A stretch of 64,000 bases of DNA, from assembly GCF_003931875.1 (NCBI RefSeq), contig NZ_CP034245.1:2790001-2854000 (forward strand). The letters run 5' to 3'. The DNA comes from Microbacterium sp. 10M-3C3 (GTDB lineage: Bacteria; Actinomycetota; Actinomycetes; Actinomycetales; Microbacteriaceae). Below the pieces are notes generated by a model. The model made no database searches and had not been told where the DNA came from. It saw only the letters and a list, made by a program, of their open reading frames with translations. How positions within the stretch are numbered: the stretch's first letter is position 1; every line of letters starts with the position of its first letter. A program made the position numbers and the translations under genes. Shown piece after piece: positions 33,445-42,745 of the stretch.

Positions 33445-33500
33445 GTCGACCCCCCGTTTCACACCGGTCGCTCAGCCAGACGATGCCTGGCGGGGTCTAC

Positions 33501-33533
33501 GATACATCTGTGTATCGGATACAGCGCTGTATC
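33501..33533. promoter_or_regulatory. Two tandem TetR-type operators
   Basis: GATACATCTGTGTATC (33501-33516) and GATACAGCGCTGTATC (33518-33533) are 16-bp palindromes with the same GATACA/TGTATC arms, centres 17 bp apart. The second is perfect. They sit between the TetR gene and the MMPL start at 33561. Two dimers on overlapping turns is the QacR-like pattern. Confidence 0.7.
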
Positions 33534-33560
33534 GATCTCCTCTGACAGATCGGAGCATCC

Positions 33561-36395
33561 GTGTCCACACTCCTCGCCTCGCTCGGGCGCTGGTCGTTCC
33601 GTCACGGCTGGCGCGTCCTCGTCGCGTGGGTGCTCGTGCTCGTCGCCGCCGGCGGCGGCGCGCTGCTGTTCAGCCAGGGCACCGACAACGCCTTCTCCAT
33701 CCCCGGCACCGAGTCCGAAGAGGGCCTCGAGCAGCTCTCGCGCACCTTCCCGCAGGTCAGCGGCACGAGCGCGCAGATCGTCGTGGTCGCCGCCGACGGG
33801 CAGAAGATCACCGACGACCCGTACCGGTCGGAGATCGGATCGTTCCTCACCGAGCTCGACGGCATCGACGGCGTCCTGGCCGTCACCGACCCCTTCGACG
33901 AGAACGTGTCGGGGCTCGTGAACGACGACGACGACGCCGCGATCATCCGGCTGCAGTTCGACGGCCAGGCCACGAGCGTGTCACCGGAGTCGAAGCAGGA
34001 GCTGCGCGACGCGACCGACGCGTTCGCCGCCGAGCTCCCCTCCGGCGCCCAGGCCGCCCTCGGCGGCGACCTGTTCGCCAACTCCGTGCCGGGTGTCACG
34101 ATCACCGAGGCAGTGGGCCTCGTGATCGCCCTCATCGTCCTCATGGTGACCTTCCGGTCGTTCGTCATGGCGGGGCTGCCGCTCGTGACGGCCATCATCG
34201 GCGTCGGCCTGTCGATGTCGCTCATCCTGCTGGCGACCGTCGTGACCTCGATCTCCTCGACGACGCCGCTCCTCGCGCTCATGCTCGGCCTCGCGGTCGG
34301 CATCGACTACGCCCTGTTCATCGCCGCACGACATCAGGATCAGGTGCGCGAGGGCATGGACCCCGAGGAATCCGCCGCGCGGGCGACCGGCACGGCCGGC
34401 TCGGCCGTGATGTTCGCGGGCGTCACCGTGCTCATCGCCCTCATCGGCCTCGGCTTTGCGAACATCCCGTTCCTCACCACGATGGGGATCGCCGCGTCCG
34501 TCGCGGTCGCCCTCGCCGTCGTCGTGTCGGTGACCCTGACGCCCGCGCTCCTCGGCGTGGTCGGACGCCGCGCGGCGGGCCGCGTGCGCCGCCGCCCCGC
34601 ATCCGTTCCGGCATCCGTTCCGGCGGCCGAGAACGGCGACGACGCGGCGGATGCGGCGACCGCGGCGCCGCCCGCCGCAGCGGCGCCCGCGGCGGCGCCC
34701 AAGCGCGTCAACCGCTGGGTCGCGCTCGTGACGCGGCATCCCCTTGTCACCGCCGTCGCGATCGTCGTCGGCCTGGGCACGGTCGCGGTGCCGGCGGGGA
34801 GCCTCGCGCTCGCCCTGCCCAACGCCGGCATGCTGCCCGAGTCGAATTCGGCCCGGCAGAGCTACGACCTCGCCGCGGAGTACTTCGGCCCGGGGTTCAA
34901 CGGACCGCTCATCCTCACCGGCACGATCGTCACCTCGACCGACCCGCTCGGGCTCATGAAGGACCTCGGCGACGCCGTGGCCGAGATCCCCGGCGTGAAG
35001 GAGGTCGCCCTCGCGACCCCGAACGAGACCGCCGACACCGGCATCGTGCAGATCATCCCCGAGACCGCGCCCGAGGACCCGGCGACCGCCGAGCTCGTCC
35101 GCGACCTGCGCGCCCACCACGACGACTGGCTCGACGAGTTCGGCATCGACGTCAAGGTCACCGGCTTCACCGCCGTCGCGATAGACATCTCCGACCGCCT
35201 CGGCGCCGCGCTCCTGCCCTTCGGCATCTTCGTCGTCGGCCTGTCCTTCCTGCTGCTCATGGTCGTGTTCCGCTCGATCGCGGTGCCGCTGACCGCCGCG
35301 CTCGGCTACCTGCTGTCGGTCGCGGCCGCGTTCGGTGTCGTCGCCGCGGTGTTCGAGTGGGGCTGGTTCGCCGACGTCATCCATGTGACGCGCGTCGGGC
35401 CGGTCATCAGCTTCATGCCGATCGTGCTCATGGGCGTGCTGTTCGGACTCGCGATGGACTACCAGGTGTTCCTCGTCACGCGCATGCGCGAGGACTACGT
35501 CCACGCCCGGGCACGCGCCGGCGCGGCCGGCGACCGGCGCGCCATCGCGGTCGAGGCGGTGCGCACCGGCTTCTCCGCCACCGCGCGCGTGGTCACCGCC
35601 GCGGCGCTCATCATGTTCGCGGTGTTCGCCGCGTTCGTGCCGGAGGGCGACACGTCGATCAAGCCGATCGCGCTCGGCCTGGCGGCCGGCATCGCGATCG
35701 ACGCCTTCCTCGTGCGCATGACGCTGATCCCCGCCCTCATGGCGCTCCTCGGCGACAAGGCGTGGTGGATGCCGCGGTGGCTCGAGCGGATGCTGCCGCA
35801 TCTCGACGTCGAAGGCGAGGCCGTCGAGCGCGAGGAGAGCCTGCGCGACTGGCCCGGCCCCGAGTCGACGGCGATCCTGACGGCCGAGGACGTCGGCCTG
35901 GAGGTGCGCGACGTGCGCGTGTTCGCCGGCCTGTCCTTCGCGCTCGAGCCCGGCGACGCCGTGGTGCTCGCGGGGGCCGACCCCCGGCGCTCGCGGGCGG
36001 CGCTGCTGGCCCTCACGGGCCGCGCGTCGCCGGTGTCGGGGCGCCTGCGCGTCGCCGGTCACCTGCTCCCCGGCCGCGAGGCGTGGGTGCGCGGGCACGT
36101 CGGCATCGCCGAGCTCGGCGGCGCCGACGATCCGCTCGTGGAGCTGCGCACCGCCCTGTCCGGCACGCCCGGCGTCGCCGGCGTCGCCGACCTCGACGCC
36201 GTGGCGCACGGCGCCGCGCGCGACCAGGCCGCCGCGACCCTCCGCGACGCGCGCGGCTGGACGCTCATCGCGACCGCCGCCGACCCCGAAGCCGCCACCC
36301 GCCTCCTCGCCGAGGCCGGCCGGCAGAACGTCTCCGTCGTGCGGGTGCACGCCGCATCCGCCCCGTCCCCCGACCTCACCGAGGTGAACGCATGA
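33561..36395 (+). CDS. MMPL family transporter with a degenerate ABC-ATPase-like C-terminal domain
   Basis: 944 residues. Residues 1-740 form an RND-type MMPL exporter: twelve helices in two halves, with GIDYALFIAARHQDQVREGM near 250 and LAMDYQVFLVTRMREDYVHA near 640 as the paired family motifs, and a long cytoplasmic Ala/Pro linker near 345-380. After about residue 770 there is a domain resembling an ABC ATPase: AEDVGLEVRDVRVFAGLSFA, LEPGDAVVLAGADPRRSRAA, SPVSGRLRVAGHLLPGREAW. Its Walker A is lost (GADPRRSR in place of GxxGxGKS) and no signature motif is visible. The GTG start has CGGAGC upstream. The stop overlaps the YhgE-like start (ATGA). Confidence 0.9.
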   Translation: MSTLLASLGRWSFRHGWRVLVAWVLVLVAAGGGALLFSQGTDNAFSIPGTESEEGLEQLSRTFPQVSGTSAQIVVVAADGQKITDDPYRSEIGSFLTELDGIDGVLAVTDPFDENVSGLVNDDDDAAIIRLQFDGQATSVSPESKQELRDATDAFAAELPSGAQAALGGDLFANSVPGVTITEAVGLVIALIVLMVTFRSFVMAGLPLVTAIIGVGLSMSLILLATVVTSISSTTPLLALMLGLAVGIDYALFIAARHQDQVREGMDPEESAARATGTAGSAVMFAGVTVLIALIGLGFANIPFLTTMGIAASVAVALAVVVSVTLTPALLGVVGRRAAGRVRRRPASVPASVPAAENGDDAADAATAAPPAAAAPAAAPKRVNRWVALVTRHPLVTAVAIVVGLGTVAVPAGSLALALPNAGMLPESNSARQSYDLAAEYFGPGFNGPLILTGTIVTSTDPLGLMKDLGDAVAEIPGVKEVALATPNETADTGIVQIIPETAPEDPATAELVRDLRAHHDDWLDEFGIDVKVTGFTAVAIDISDRLGAALLPFGIFVVGLSFLLLMVVFRSIAVPLTAALGYLLSVAAAFGVVAAVFEWGWFADVIHVTRVGPVISFMPIVLMGVLFGLAMDYQVFLVTRMREDYVHARARAGAAGDRRAIAVEAVRTGFSATARVVTAAALIMFAVFAAFVPEGDTSIKPIALGLAAGIAIDAFLVRMTLIPALMALLGDKAWWMPRWLERMLPHLDVEGEAVEREESLRDWPGPESTAILTAEDVGLEVRDVRVFAGLSFALEPGDAVVLAGADPRRSRAALLALTGRASPVSGRLRVAGHLLPGREAWVRGHVGIAELGGADDPLVELRTALSGTPGVAGVADLDAVAHGAARDQAAATLRDARGWTLIATAADPEAATRLLAEAGRQNVSVVRVHAASAPSPDLTEVNA

Positions 36396-38482
36396 CCGCC
36401 CTGCTCGAGCGCGCCGCCAGCCGGCGCCCCATCACGTGGACCACGATCGTCGGCGCGATCCTGCTGCCCGTGCTCATCGGCGGCCTGCTCGTCGCGGCGC
36501 TCTACAACCCCGTCGAGCGGCTCGACAACGTGCACGCCGCGGTCGTGAACGACGACGAGCCCGTGCAGGTGAACGGGCAGACGGTGCCGCTCGGCCGCCA
36601 ACTCACGGCCGGCCTCGTCGAAGGGTCGGACGACCTGCCGAGCAACCTGTCGTGGACCATCACGAACGACGAGGACGCGGAGGCGGGCCTGGCCGACGGC
36701 ACCTACTCGGCCGTCATCACGATCCCGAAGAACTTCTCCGCCGCCGCGACGAGCACGGCGCCCGGCAAGACGCCCGAGCAGGCGACGATCGAGGTCACGA
36801 CCTCGCCCGACGCGCTCGTGGTCGACGACGCCATCTCCGCGCAGGTGACGCAGGCCGCCGCATCTCTCCTCGGCCAGTCGCTGTCGAAGGTGTACCTCGA
36901 GAACGTGTTCCTCGGTTTCACGACGCTCGGCGACCAGCTCGGCACGGCCGCCGACGGCGCCACGCAGCTCGCCGACGGCGCGCGTCAGGCTGCGGACGGT
37001 GCGACCTCGCTCGCGGACGGAGTCGCGCAGCTGGGCACGGGCGCCGGTCAGCTGTCGTCAGGCGCGACGCAGCTCTCCGGCGGGGCGCGTCAGCTCGCGT
37101 CCGGTGCTGGGCAGCTGTCGTCCGGTGCCGCTCAGGCGGCCGACGGGCTCGACCAGTGGGCGGTGGGCGCGCAGACCCTCGCCGGGCAGGGTCGGCAGCT
37201 CGCTGCGGGCCTCGGCACGATCGCGGGCCAGCTCGACCAGTCGCAGTTCCCCACGATCTCGGACGACGTCGTCACCGCCGCGCAGCAGCTGCAGGCGCGC
37301 TCGGGCGAGGTCAACGCGGGGCTCTCGCAGGCCGCCGACGCCCTCGCGCAGGCGGCGGCCTCGTGCGCCTCGTCGGGGCTGCCCGCCGAGACGTGCGCCG
37401 ACATCGCGAAGGCGTCGACGGCCGTGAACGACAACCTCGCCGGCGCGCAGAACCTCGTCTCGAACGCCGGCACCGTCGCGACGGGGCTGCAGCAGCTCCC
37501 GCAGCTCGGCCCGGGCCTGCAGACGATCGCCGACAACCTCACGAAGTTCTCCGGCGGCGTCGACCAGCTCGCCAACGGCGCCACCACCGCTGCCGGCGGC
37601 GTGCGCCAGCTCTCGACAGGTGCGGCCGGGCTCGCCACCGGCGCGAACCAGCTCGCGTCCGGTGCATCCGGTCTCGCGTCCGGTGCGTCGCAGCTCGCGA
37701 CCGGCGCCGACCAGGCCTCGGCCGGCGCGTCGTCGCTCGCGGGCGGCGTCGGCCAGGTCGCCGACGGCACCGACTCGCTCGCATCGGGACTGCAGCAGGC
37801 CGTCGACCAGCTGCCGTCGTACACCGACCAGCAGGCGCAGAGCCTCGCGTCGGTCGTCGCCGACCCGGTCGCCGCGAAGGGCCTCGACACGAACCTCTTC
37901 GGCGCGTCGGCGGTGCCGCTGCTGGCCGCCGTCGCGCTGTGGTTCGGCGGCCTCGGCACATTCGTCGTGCTGCGGGCCGTGACCGCACGGGCGCTCTCGT
38001 CGCGACGGCCGTCGGTGCTGCTGGCGCTCCGCGGCTTCGCGCCGGCCGCAGCCATCGGGGCCGTGCAGGGCATCCTCGTCGCCGGCGTCGTGCAGCTCGC
38101 CGCGGACTACGACTGGGCCGACTGGTCGCTGTTCGCGGTCGTCGCGATGGTCGCCGGCGTCGCGTTCGCCGCGGTGAACCAGGCGCTCGTCGCCCTTTTC
38201 GGCGGCGCGGGGCGCTGGGTCTCGGCGATCATCGGGGTCCTGGCCGTGGCGACCGGCGTGGTCTCGACCGTGCCGGGCGTGATCTCCGCGGTCGCCGGCC
38301 TCATGCCGACATCGCCCGCGTACACGGGCATGCTCGCCGCGCTCACGACCGCCGGCGGCTACGGCGCTGCGATCGCGGGACTCGTGGTGTGGGCGCTCCT
38401 GGCGCTCATCGTGACGACGATCGCCGTGGCGCGCCGTCGCTCGGCGTCCGCGCGCGAGCTGCTGGCGCCCTCCCCCGCCTGA
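36392..38482 (+). CDS. YhgE/Pip family membrane protein with (S/A)GA-type repeats
   Basis: A 696-residue protein. One N-terminal helix (VGAILLPVLIGGLLVAALY near 20-38). A large extracellular region with many near-heptad repeats such as QLADGA, QLSSGA and QLASGA (about residues 195-480), probably a long coiled coil. Five or six helices at the C-terminus from about 515. This is the ABC-2/YhgE/Pip layout known from phage-infection protein and type VII-linked exporters. It is translationally coupled (ATGA) to the MMPL gene, so the two likely form one export complex under TetR control. The cargo is unknown. Confidence 0.9.
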   Translation: MTALLERAASRRPITWTTIVGAILLPVLIGGLLVAALYNPVERLDNVHAAVVNDDEPVQVNGQTVPLGRQLTAGLVEGSDDLPSNLSWTITNDEDAEAGLADGTYSAVITIPKNFSAAATSTAPGKTPEQATIEVTTSPDALVVDDAISAQVTQAAASLLGQSLSKVYLENVFLGFTTLGDQLGTAADGATQLADGARQAADGATSLADGVAQLGTGAGQLSSGATQLSGGARQLASGAGQLSSGAAQAADGLDQWAVGAQTLAGQGRQLAAGLGTIAGQLDQSQFPTISDDVVTAAQQLQARSGEVNAGLSQAADALAQAAASCASSGLPAETCADIAKASTAVNDNLAGAQNLVSNAGTVATGLQQLPQLGPGLQTIADNLTKFSGGVDQLANGATTAAGGVRQLSTGAAGLATGANQLASGASGLASGASQLATGADQASAGASSLAGGVGQVADGTDSLASGLQQAVDQLPSYTDQQAQSLASVVADPVAAKGLDTNLFGASAVPLLAAVALWFGGLGTFVVLRAVTARALSSRRPSVLLALRGFAPAAAIGAVQGILVAGVVQLAADYDWADWSLFAVVAMVAGVAFAAVNQALVALFGGAGRWVSAIIGVLAVATGVVSTVPGVISAVAGLMPTSPAYTGMLAALTTAGGYGAAIAGLVVWALLALIVTTIAVARRRSASARELLAPSPA

Positions 38483-38507
38483 CACCCCGACCTCGCTGCG
38501 CGCCTGG

Positions 38508-38558
38508 GGTGGCAGCTCGTGCCGCATCCGCCGGCGCGAAGCGGCACGACCTGACACC
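38508..38558. repeat. Inverted repeat with GGTGGCAGCTCG-type arms
   Basis: GGTGGCAGCTCGTGCCGC and GCGGCACGACCTGACACC pair at 16 of 18 positions over a 15-base loop. The same GGTGGCAGCTCG string forms the tandem array at 58862. It may act as a terminator for the YhgE transcript. Confidence 0.5.
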
Positions 38559-38570
38559 CGAACCCCAGCC

Positions 38571-38606
38571 CGCGAACCGCACCCCGCGCTCGCGGGGCGG
38601 TTCGCG
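38571..38606. terminator. Hairpin between convergent yhgE-like gene and ccsB
   Basis: CGCGAACCG and CGGTTCGCG form the outer stem, and CCCCG/CGGGG an inner one with a two-base bulge. It ends directly at the ccsB stop codon. Confidence 0.65.
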
Positions 38607-39686
38607 TCAGGAGGTCAGGCCGGAGTAGGCGTGCAGGCCCTTGAAGAAGACGTTGACGATCGTGAAGTTGAACAGCACCGCGGTGAAGCCGATGATCGAC
38701 AGCCACGCCGACCGCGTGCCGCGCCAGCCGCGCGTCGCGCGCGCGTGGATGTAGCCCGCGTAGAGCACCCAGATGACGAAGGTCCACACTTCCTTCGTGT
38801 CGAAGCCCCAGTAGCGCCCCCACGCGTCGTTGGCCCAGATGGAGCCGGCGATGAGCGTGAAGGTCCAGAAGATGAAGCCGACGATCGCGAAGCGGTACGC
38901 GAGCGACTCGAGCGCGTCGGCATCCGGCAGCGTCCGCAGGAACGATGCGCCGCGGCGCGGCGCCTCGCCGTCGGCGGATGCGGCGACTGCCCGCCGCTCG
39001 CGACGGGACTGCAGCAGCTGCATGACCGAGAGTCCGAACGCGAGCGCGAACAGGGCGGTCGCGAGCGACGCGACGAACACGTGGATGACGAGCCACACGG
39101 ACTTCAGCGGGTCGGCGAGCGGCACGACCTCGACATAGAAGGCGAGCGTCGCCCCGCCCAGCAGCACGACCGCGAGGCCCGTGATGAACGCGCCGAGGAA
39201 GCGCAGGTCGTAGCGGAACAGCACGACGAGGTACACCGCGACGATGAGCATCGTGCCGGTGAGGGCGAACTCGTACATGTTCGACCACGGGACGCGCCCC
39301 GCCGCGACGCCGCGCGTGACGTCGCCGGCGACGTGGAACAGCCAGCCGAGCACCGTGAGCGACGTGCCGATGCGGGCCCACACGAAGCGCGGCTTGTCCG
39401 AGCGCGGCCGCGTGCGCCCCGACGGCGCGTCGTCGTCGAAGGTCACGACGCCGTCGGGCGTCTCGACCGACATCGCCGTGCCGGATGCGGCGGCCGCGAC
39501 GAGCTCGCGCTCGCGGGCGGTCTCGCGTGCGGCGGCGTCCTGCGCCTTGAGGGCGATGTCGCTGCGGCGCGCGAGGTCGATCGCGTACGCGATGAACGCG
39601 AGCGCGTAGATGGCGATCGCGGTCCACACGAGCAGGAGCGAGATGGCGTCGAGCGACAGCGTTCCGGTGCCGGGCATGGGGGTCAT
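38607..39686 (-). CDS. ccsB: Cytochrome c biogenesis protein CcsB/CcsA (System II)
   Basis: A 359-residue membrane protein with eight or so helices. The heme-handling Trp-rich stretch is NDAWGRYWGFDTKEVWTFVI near residue 275, and conserved His residues lie in GWLFHVAGDV, VIHVFVASLA and AGYIHARAT. With ResB it exports heme and joins it to apocytochrome c. The start shown overlaps the resB stop (ATGA). An alternative ATG at 39677 lies 7 bases after TACAAT, a good -10, so an internal leaderless transcript could give a 3-residue shorter protein. Confidence 0.93.
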   Translation of the reverse strand: MTPMPGTGTLSLDAISLLLVWTAIAIYALAFIAYAIDLARRSDIALKAQDAAARETARERELVAAAASGTAMSVETPDGVVTFDDDAPSGRTRPRSDKPRFVWARIGTSLTVLGWLFHVAGDVTRGVAAGRVPWSNMYEFALTGTMLIVAVYLVVLFRYDLRFLGAFITGLAVVLLGGATLAFYVEVVPLADPLKSVWLVIHVFVASLATALFALAFGLSVMQLLQSRRERRAVAASADGEAPRRGASFLRTLPDADALESLAYRFAIVGFIFWTFTLIAGSIWANDAWGRYWGFDTKEVWTFVIWVLYAGYIHARATRGWRGTRSAWLSIIGFTAVLFNFTIVNVFFKGLHAYSGLTS

Positions 39687-41395
39687 TGTAGATGCGCCTT
39701 CTTTCGCCAGCCCCGGAGGGCTTCGTCGTGACGGGCGGCGGTCTGCTCGACCGCCGCGGCCAGGGTGGGGTCCTCGCCGCGCGCGAGCCCCGCGTATTCG
39801 ATCACCACCGTGCGTCCGCGCGGTGTGGCCTTGACCCACACGCGACGGCGGGGCACGAACAGCGCCGCGAGCAGTCCGGCCGTCGCGAGGATCGCGAACG
39901 CGAGCACCCACGGGGCGGCGATGTCGCGGTGGATCGACAGCGACGCGAAGCGCTTGACCGACCCGTCGTAGCCCTGCGCGCCGGGAGGGGACTCGTTCTC
40001 GAACGTGACCGAGCCGAGGCCGTCGGGGAGCGTCGCGGTCTGGCCGGGCGCGAGCTCGACGGCACCGACGCCGGTGCCGGGCCCCGCGATCTGCTCCATG
40101 TCGGACGTGTCGAGCGTGTACACCGAACGGGGTGTGCCGCCGTCGATGCCGAGGTCGCCGACGTACACGCTGAAGGTGACGACCGGGTTGATGAGGGCGG
40201 GGTAGCCGGACGAGAAGGCCCCGGATGCCAGCGCCACCTGCGTCGGGTAGAAGAAGCCCACGAGCCCCATCTGCTCCGGCATGCCGTCGGGGATCTTCAC
40301 GACGCCGAGCGAGGTCATGTTCGTGTCCTGCGGCAGGAACGGCACGGAGTCGCTGAACACGACGTCGCCGGCGGCGTTGCGCACGGTGATGGTCGGCGCG
40401 TAGCCGTTGCCGAGCAGGTAGACCCGGTCGCCGGCGACGTCGAGCGGATGGTTCACGCGCACCTCGCCCTCGCCGGTGTCGTCGCCGACCTGCGTCGTCA
40501 CGTGCGCGGCGAAGTCGCCCGCCTGCCCCGCGCCCTGCTCGCCCGAGGGCACGTACGACACGTCGAAGCGGTCGAGCGTGAGCGAGTAGGGCGTGAGGGC
40601 GTCGGTGCTGACGAAGCGTCCGGGGTTGAACGAGGAGTAGTCCAGCAGCGAGTTGACGAAGGTCGTCCCCTCCACGAGCACCCGCTGTCCGGTGTAGGTG
40701 AACCCGCCGCCCACGCCCACGGCGATGAGCACCCCGACCAGGGCGCCGTGGAAGACGAGGTTGCCCGTCTCGCGGAGGTACCCGCGCTCGGCCGACACCG
40801 AGAACGATCCGCGCCCGTCGTAGCGCTCGACGCGGTAGCCCGCCTTCCGCAGCTGCGTCGTGGCGAGCTCGACCGCCTCGGCGGCGAGCTCGTCGGCGTC
40901 TTCGCCCTCCCCCAGCTCGATCACGCTCTCGCGCGTGTCGTCCAGGCGCGACAGCCGCGCCGGCGTGCGCGGCGGGCGCGAGCGCAGCGCCTTCCAGTGG
41001 TGTCGCGTGCGCGGGATGACGCAGCCGATCAGCGAGATGAACAGCAGGATGTAGATCGCCGAGAACCACGGCGACGTGTACACGTCGAACAGCTTGAGGT
41101 TGTCGAGGATCGGTGCGAGGTCGGGGTTGTCGGTGAAGTACTGCGACACGCCGTTCGGGTCGGCGCTGCGCTGCGGCACGATCGATCCGGGCACCGCGGC
41201 GATCGCGAGCAGCAGCAGCAGCACGAGGGCCGTGCGCATCGAGGTGAGCTGCCGCCATCCCCATCGCAGCCATCCGAGCGGACCGAGCGCGGGCGAGGTG
41301 ATGTCGTCGCCGGATGCGGCGGCGTCGCGGCTGTCCGCGTGGTCGGCGGGGCGGAGTGTCCCCTCCGCGGGGGCGTCAGAGCGGGAGCGGGACAC
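39683..41395 (-). CDS. resB: Cytochrome c biogenesis protein ResB (System II)
   Basis: A 570-residue membrane protein. A short cytoplasmic N-terminus, a helix with ALVLLLLLAIAAVPGSIVPQ, a second helix at WFSAIYILLFISLIGCVIPR, a third near 205, a large extracellular domain (about 225-500) and a final helix APWVLAFAILATAGLLAALF. This fits ResB/Ccs1, which forms the synthase with CcsB. GTG start with AGGGGG 7 bases upstream; it overlaps the end of ccdA by 20 bp. Confidence 0.93.
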   Translation of the reverse strand: MSRSRSDAPAEGTLRPADHADSRDAAASGDDITSPALGPLGWLRWGWRQLTSMRTALVLLLLLAIAAVPGSIVPQRSADPNGVSQYFTDNPDLAPILDNLKLFDVYTSPWFSAIYILLFISLIGCVIPRTRHHWKALRSRPPRTPARLSRLDDTRESVIELGEGEDADELAAEAVELATTQLRKAGYRVERYDGRGSFSVSAERGYLRETGNLVFHGALVGVLIAVGVGGGFTYTGQRVLVEGTTFVNSLLDYSSFNPGRFVSTDALTPYSLTLDRFDVSYVPSGEQGAGQAGDFAAHVTTQVGDDTGEGEVRVNHPLDVAGDRVYLLGNGYAPTITVRNAAGDVVFSDSVPFLPQDTNMTSLGVVKIPDGMPEQMGLVGFFYPTQVALASGAFSSGYPALINPVVTFSVYVGDLGIDGGTPRSVYTLDTSDMEQIAGPGTGVGAVELAPGQTATLPDGLGSVTFENESPPGAQGYDGSVKRFASLSIHRDIAAPWVLAFAILATAGLLAALFVPRRRVWVKATPRGRTVVIEYAGLARGEDPTLAAAVEQTAARHDEALRGWRKKAHLQ

Positions 41396-42128
41396 TGCGG
41401 AACACCCCCTGCAGCTGCGACATCCAGGAACCCCAGACGCCGGTGACCATCGCCAGGCCGAGCACGATCAGCAGCACGCCGCCGATGATGTTGACGGCGC
41501 GGATGTGGCGGCGCACGAACGCCACCGAGCGCGTCGCCCAGCCGAAGCCGAGCGCGAGCAGCAGGAACGGGATGCCGAGGCCCAGCGAGTACGCCAAGCC
41601 CAGCAGTGCCGCCCGCCCCGGGTCGCCGAGGTTGTACGAGACGGAGAAGATCGCGGTGAGCGTCGGGCCGATGCACGGCGTCCACCCGATGCCGAGCGCG
41701 ATCCCCAGCAGCGGCGCCCCGATGAGCCCGACGCTCGAGCGCGCCTGCGGGCGCATCGTGCGCTGGGCGATGCCGAAGAGCCCGATGAAGACGAGTCCCA
41801 TGAGGATGACGACGACGCCCATGATGCGCGTGATGGTGTCGGCGTACCGCACGAAGAACAGGCCGATGACCCCGCCGAGCACGTTCACCGTCATGAACAC
41901 GAGCGTGAACCCGGCGATGAACAGCAGCACACCCGTGAGCAGCCGTCCGCGCCCCGGCTGCGCCGAGCCCGAGCCGCGTCGCGGGGCGACCGCGCCGCCG
42001 ATGAAGCCGAGGTAGCCGGGCACGAGCGGGAGCACGCACGGGGAGAGGAACGACACGAGGCCGGCGGCGAGCGCGATCGGCAGCGCGAGCCACAGGGCGC
42101 CGTCGGCGACGGCGGCGCCGGGGTTCAC
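41376..42128 (-). CDS. ccdA: Cytochrome c biogenesis protein CcdA
   Basis: A 250-residue, six-helix thiol transporter. It shows the two Cys-Pro helices of the family: FLSPCVLPLVPGYLGFIGGA near residue 27 and GIGWTPCIGPTLTAIF near 147, whose cysteines carry electrons from cytoplasmic thioredoxin to the outside. It feeds TlpA/ResA so that the CxxCH heme sites of apocytochromes stay reduced. GTG start overlapping the tlpA stop (GTGA). Confidence 0.95.
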   Translation of the reverse strand: MNPGAAVADGALWLALPIALAAGLVSFLSPCVLPLVPGYLGFIGGAVAPRRGSGSAQPGRGRLLTGVLLFIAGFTLVFMTVNVLGGVIGLFFVRYADTITRIMGVVVILMGLVFIGLFGIAQRTMRPQARSSVGLIGAPLLGIALGIGWTPCIGPTLTAIFSVSYNLGDPGRAALLGLAYSLGLGIPFLLLALGFGWATRSVAFVRRHIRAVNIIGGVLLIVLGLAMVTGVWGSWMSQLQGVFRSVPLPL

Positions 42129-42745
42129 TGACCCTCCTCGAGCACGGTCTTCACGATCGCCTGAAGGATCGAGGCCTCCGGCAGCTCGCCGATGATGCGC
42201 GCGGCCACGCGTCCCTGCCGGTCGAGGACGAGCGTCGTGGGCGTGGCGCTCAGCGGCGCCTTGTCGGCGAACGCGAGCTTGACGGCGCCGTCGTTGACGG
42301 CGATGACGCTCGGGTAGCTCACGCCGTGGTCCTTCGCGAAGGAGATCGCGGTGGCCGGCTGGTCGTACGTGTTGACGCCGAGGAACGCGACGTCCTGACC
42401 CTGGAAGCTCTGGTAGGCCTGCTCGAGCCGCGGCGCCTCCACGATGCACGGGCCGCACGCGGCGTACCAGAAGTTCACGACGAGCGCCGTGCCGGCGTAG
42501 TCGTCGCTCGTGACGGTCTCGCCGTTCTCGGTGACGCCGGTGAAGCGCACCGGCTCGCCGCGCTCGTCGGGCGGGATCTCGGCCGTCTGGAACCCGTTCG
42601 CGGCGATGTAGCCCTTGTTGTCGCCGGCCCGGTACTGCTCGGCGAGCGGATCGCTCGTGCACGCGGCGAGCGACAGCGCGACGGCGGCGGACAGCGCCGC
42701 GGCGGCCAGCCGCGTGGTGCGCCGGCGGGCGGATGCGGCGGCCAT
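42125..42745 (-). CDS. TlpA/ResA-like thiol-disulfide oxidoreductase lipoprotein
   Basis: A 206-residue protein. The signal peptide ends in a lipobox LSLAAC near residue 30, so it is a membrane-anchored extracellular protein. The thioredoxin fold has the redox CxxC in FWYAACGPCIVEAPR near residue 90 and the cis-Pro region in LSATPTTLVLDRQG. It reduces apocytochrome c using electrons from CcdA. The ATG was chosen at 42745, where it overlaps the upstream gene's TGA (TGATG) and directly precedes the signal peptide. Confidence 0.92.
   Translation of the reverse strand: MAAASARRRTTRLAAAALSAAVALSLAACTSDPLAEQYRAGDNKGYIAANGFQTAEIPPDERGEPVRFTGVTENGETVTSDDYAGTALVVNFWYAACGPCIVEAPRLEQAYQSFQGQDVAFLGVNTYDQPATAISFAKDHGVSYPSVIAVNDGAVKLAFADKAPLSATPTTLVLDRQGRVAARIIGELPEASILQAIVKTVLEEGQ

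Noticed and set aside
33981..36350. 789-residue minus-strand frame opposite the MMPL gene
   Set aside because: No motif, His/Asp/Arg-rich shadow. The plus frame has RND motifs.
33443..38482. 1679-residue plus-strand frame spanning the MMPL gene and the YhgE gene
   Set aside because: Through the MMPL part it is the wrong frame (Arg/Asp-rich). It becomes the true frame only from the ATG at 36392.
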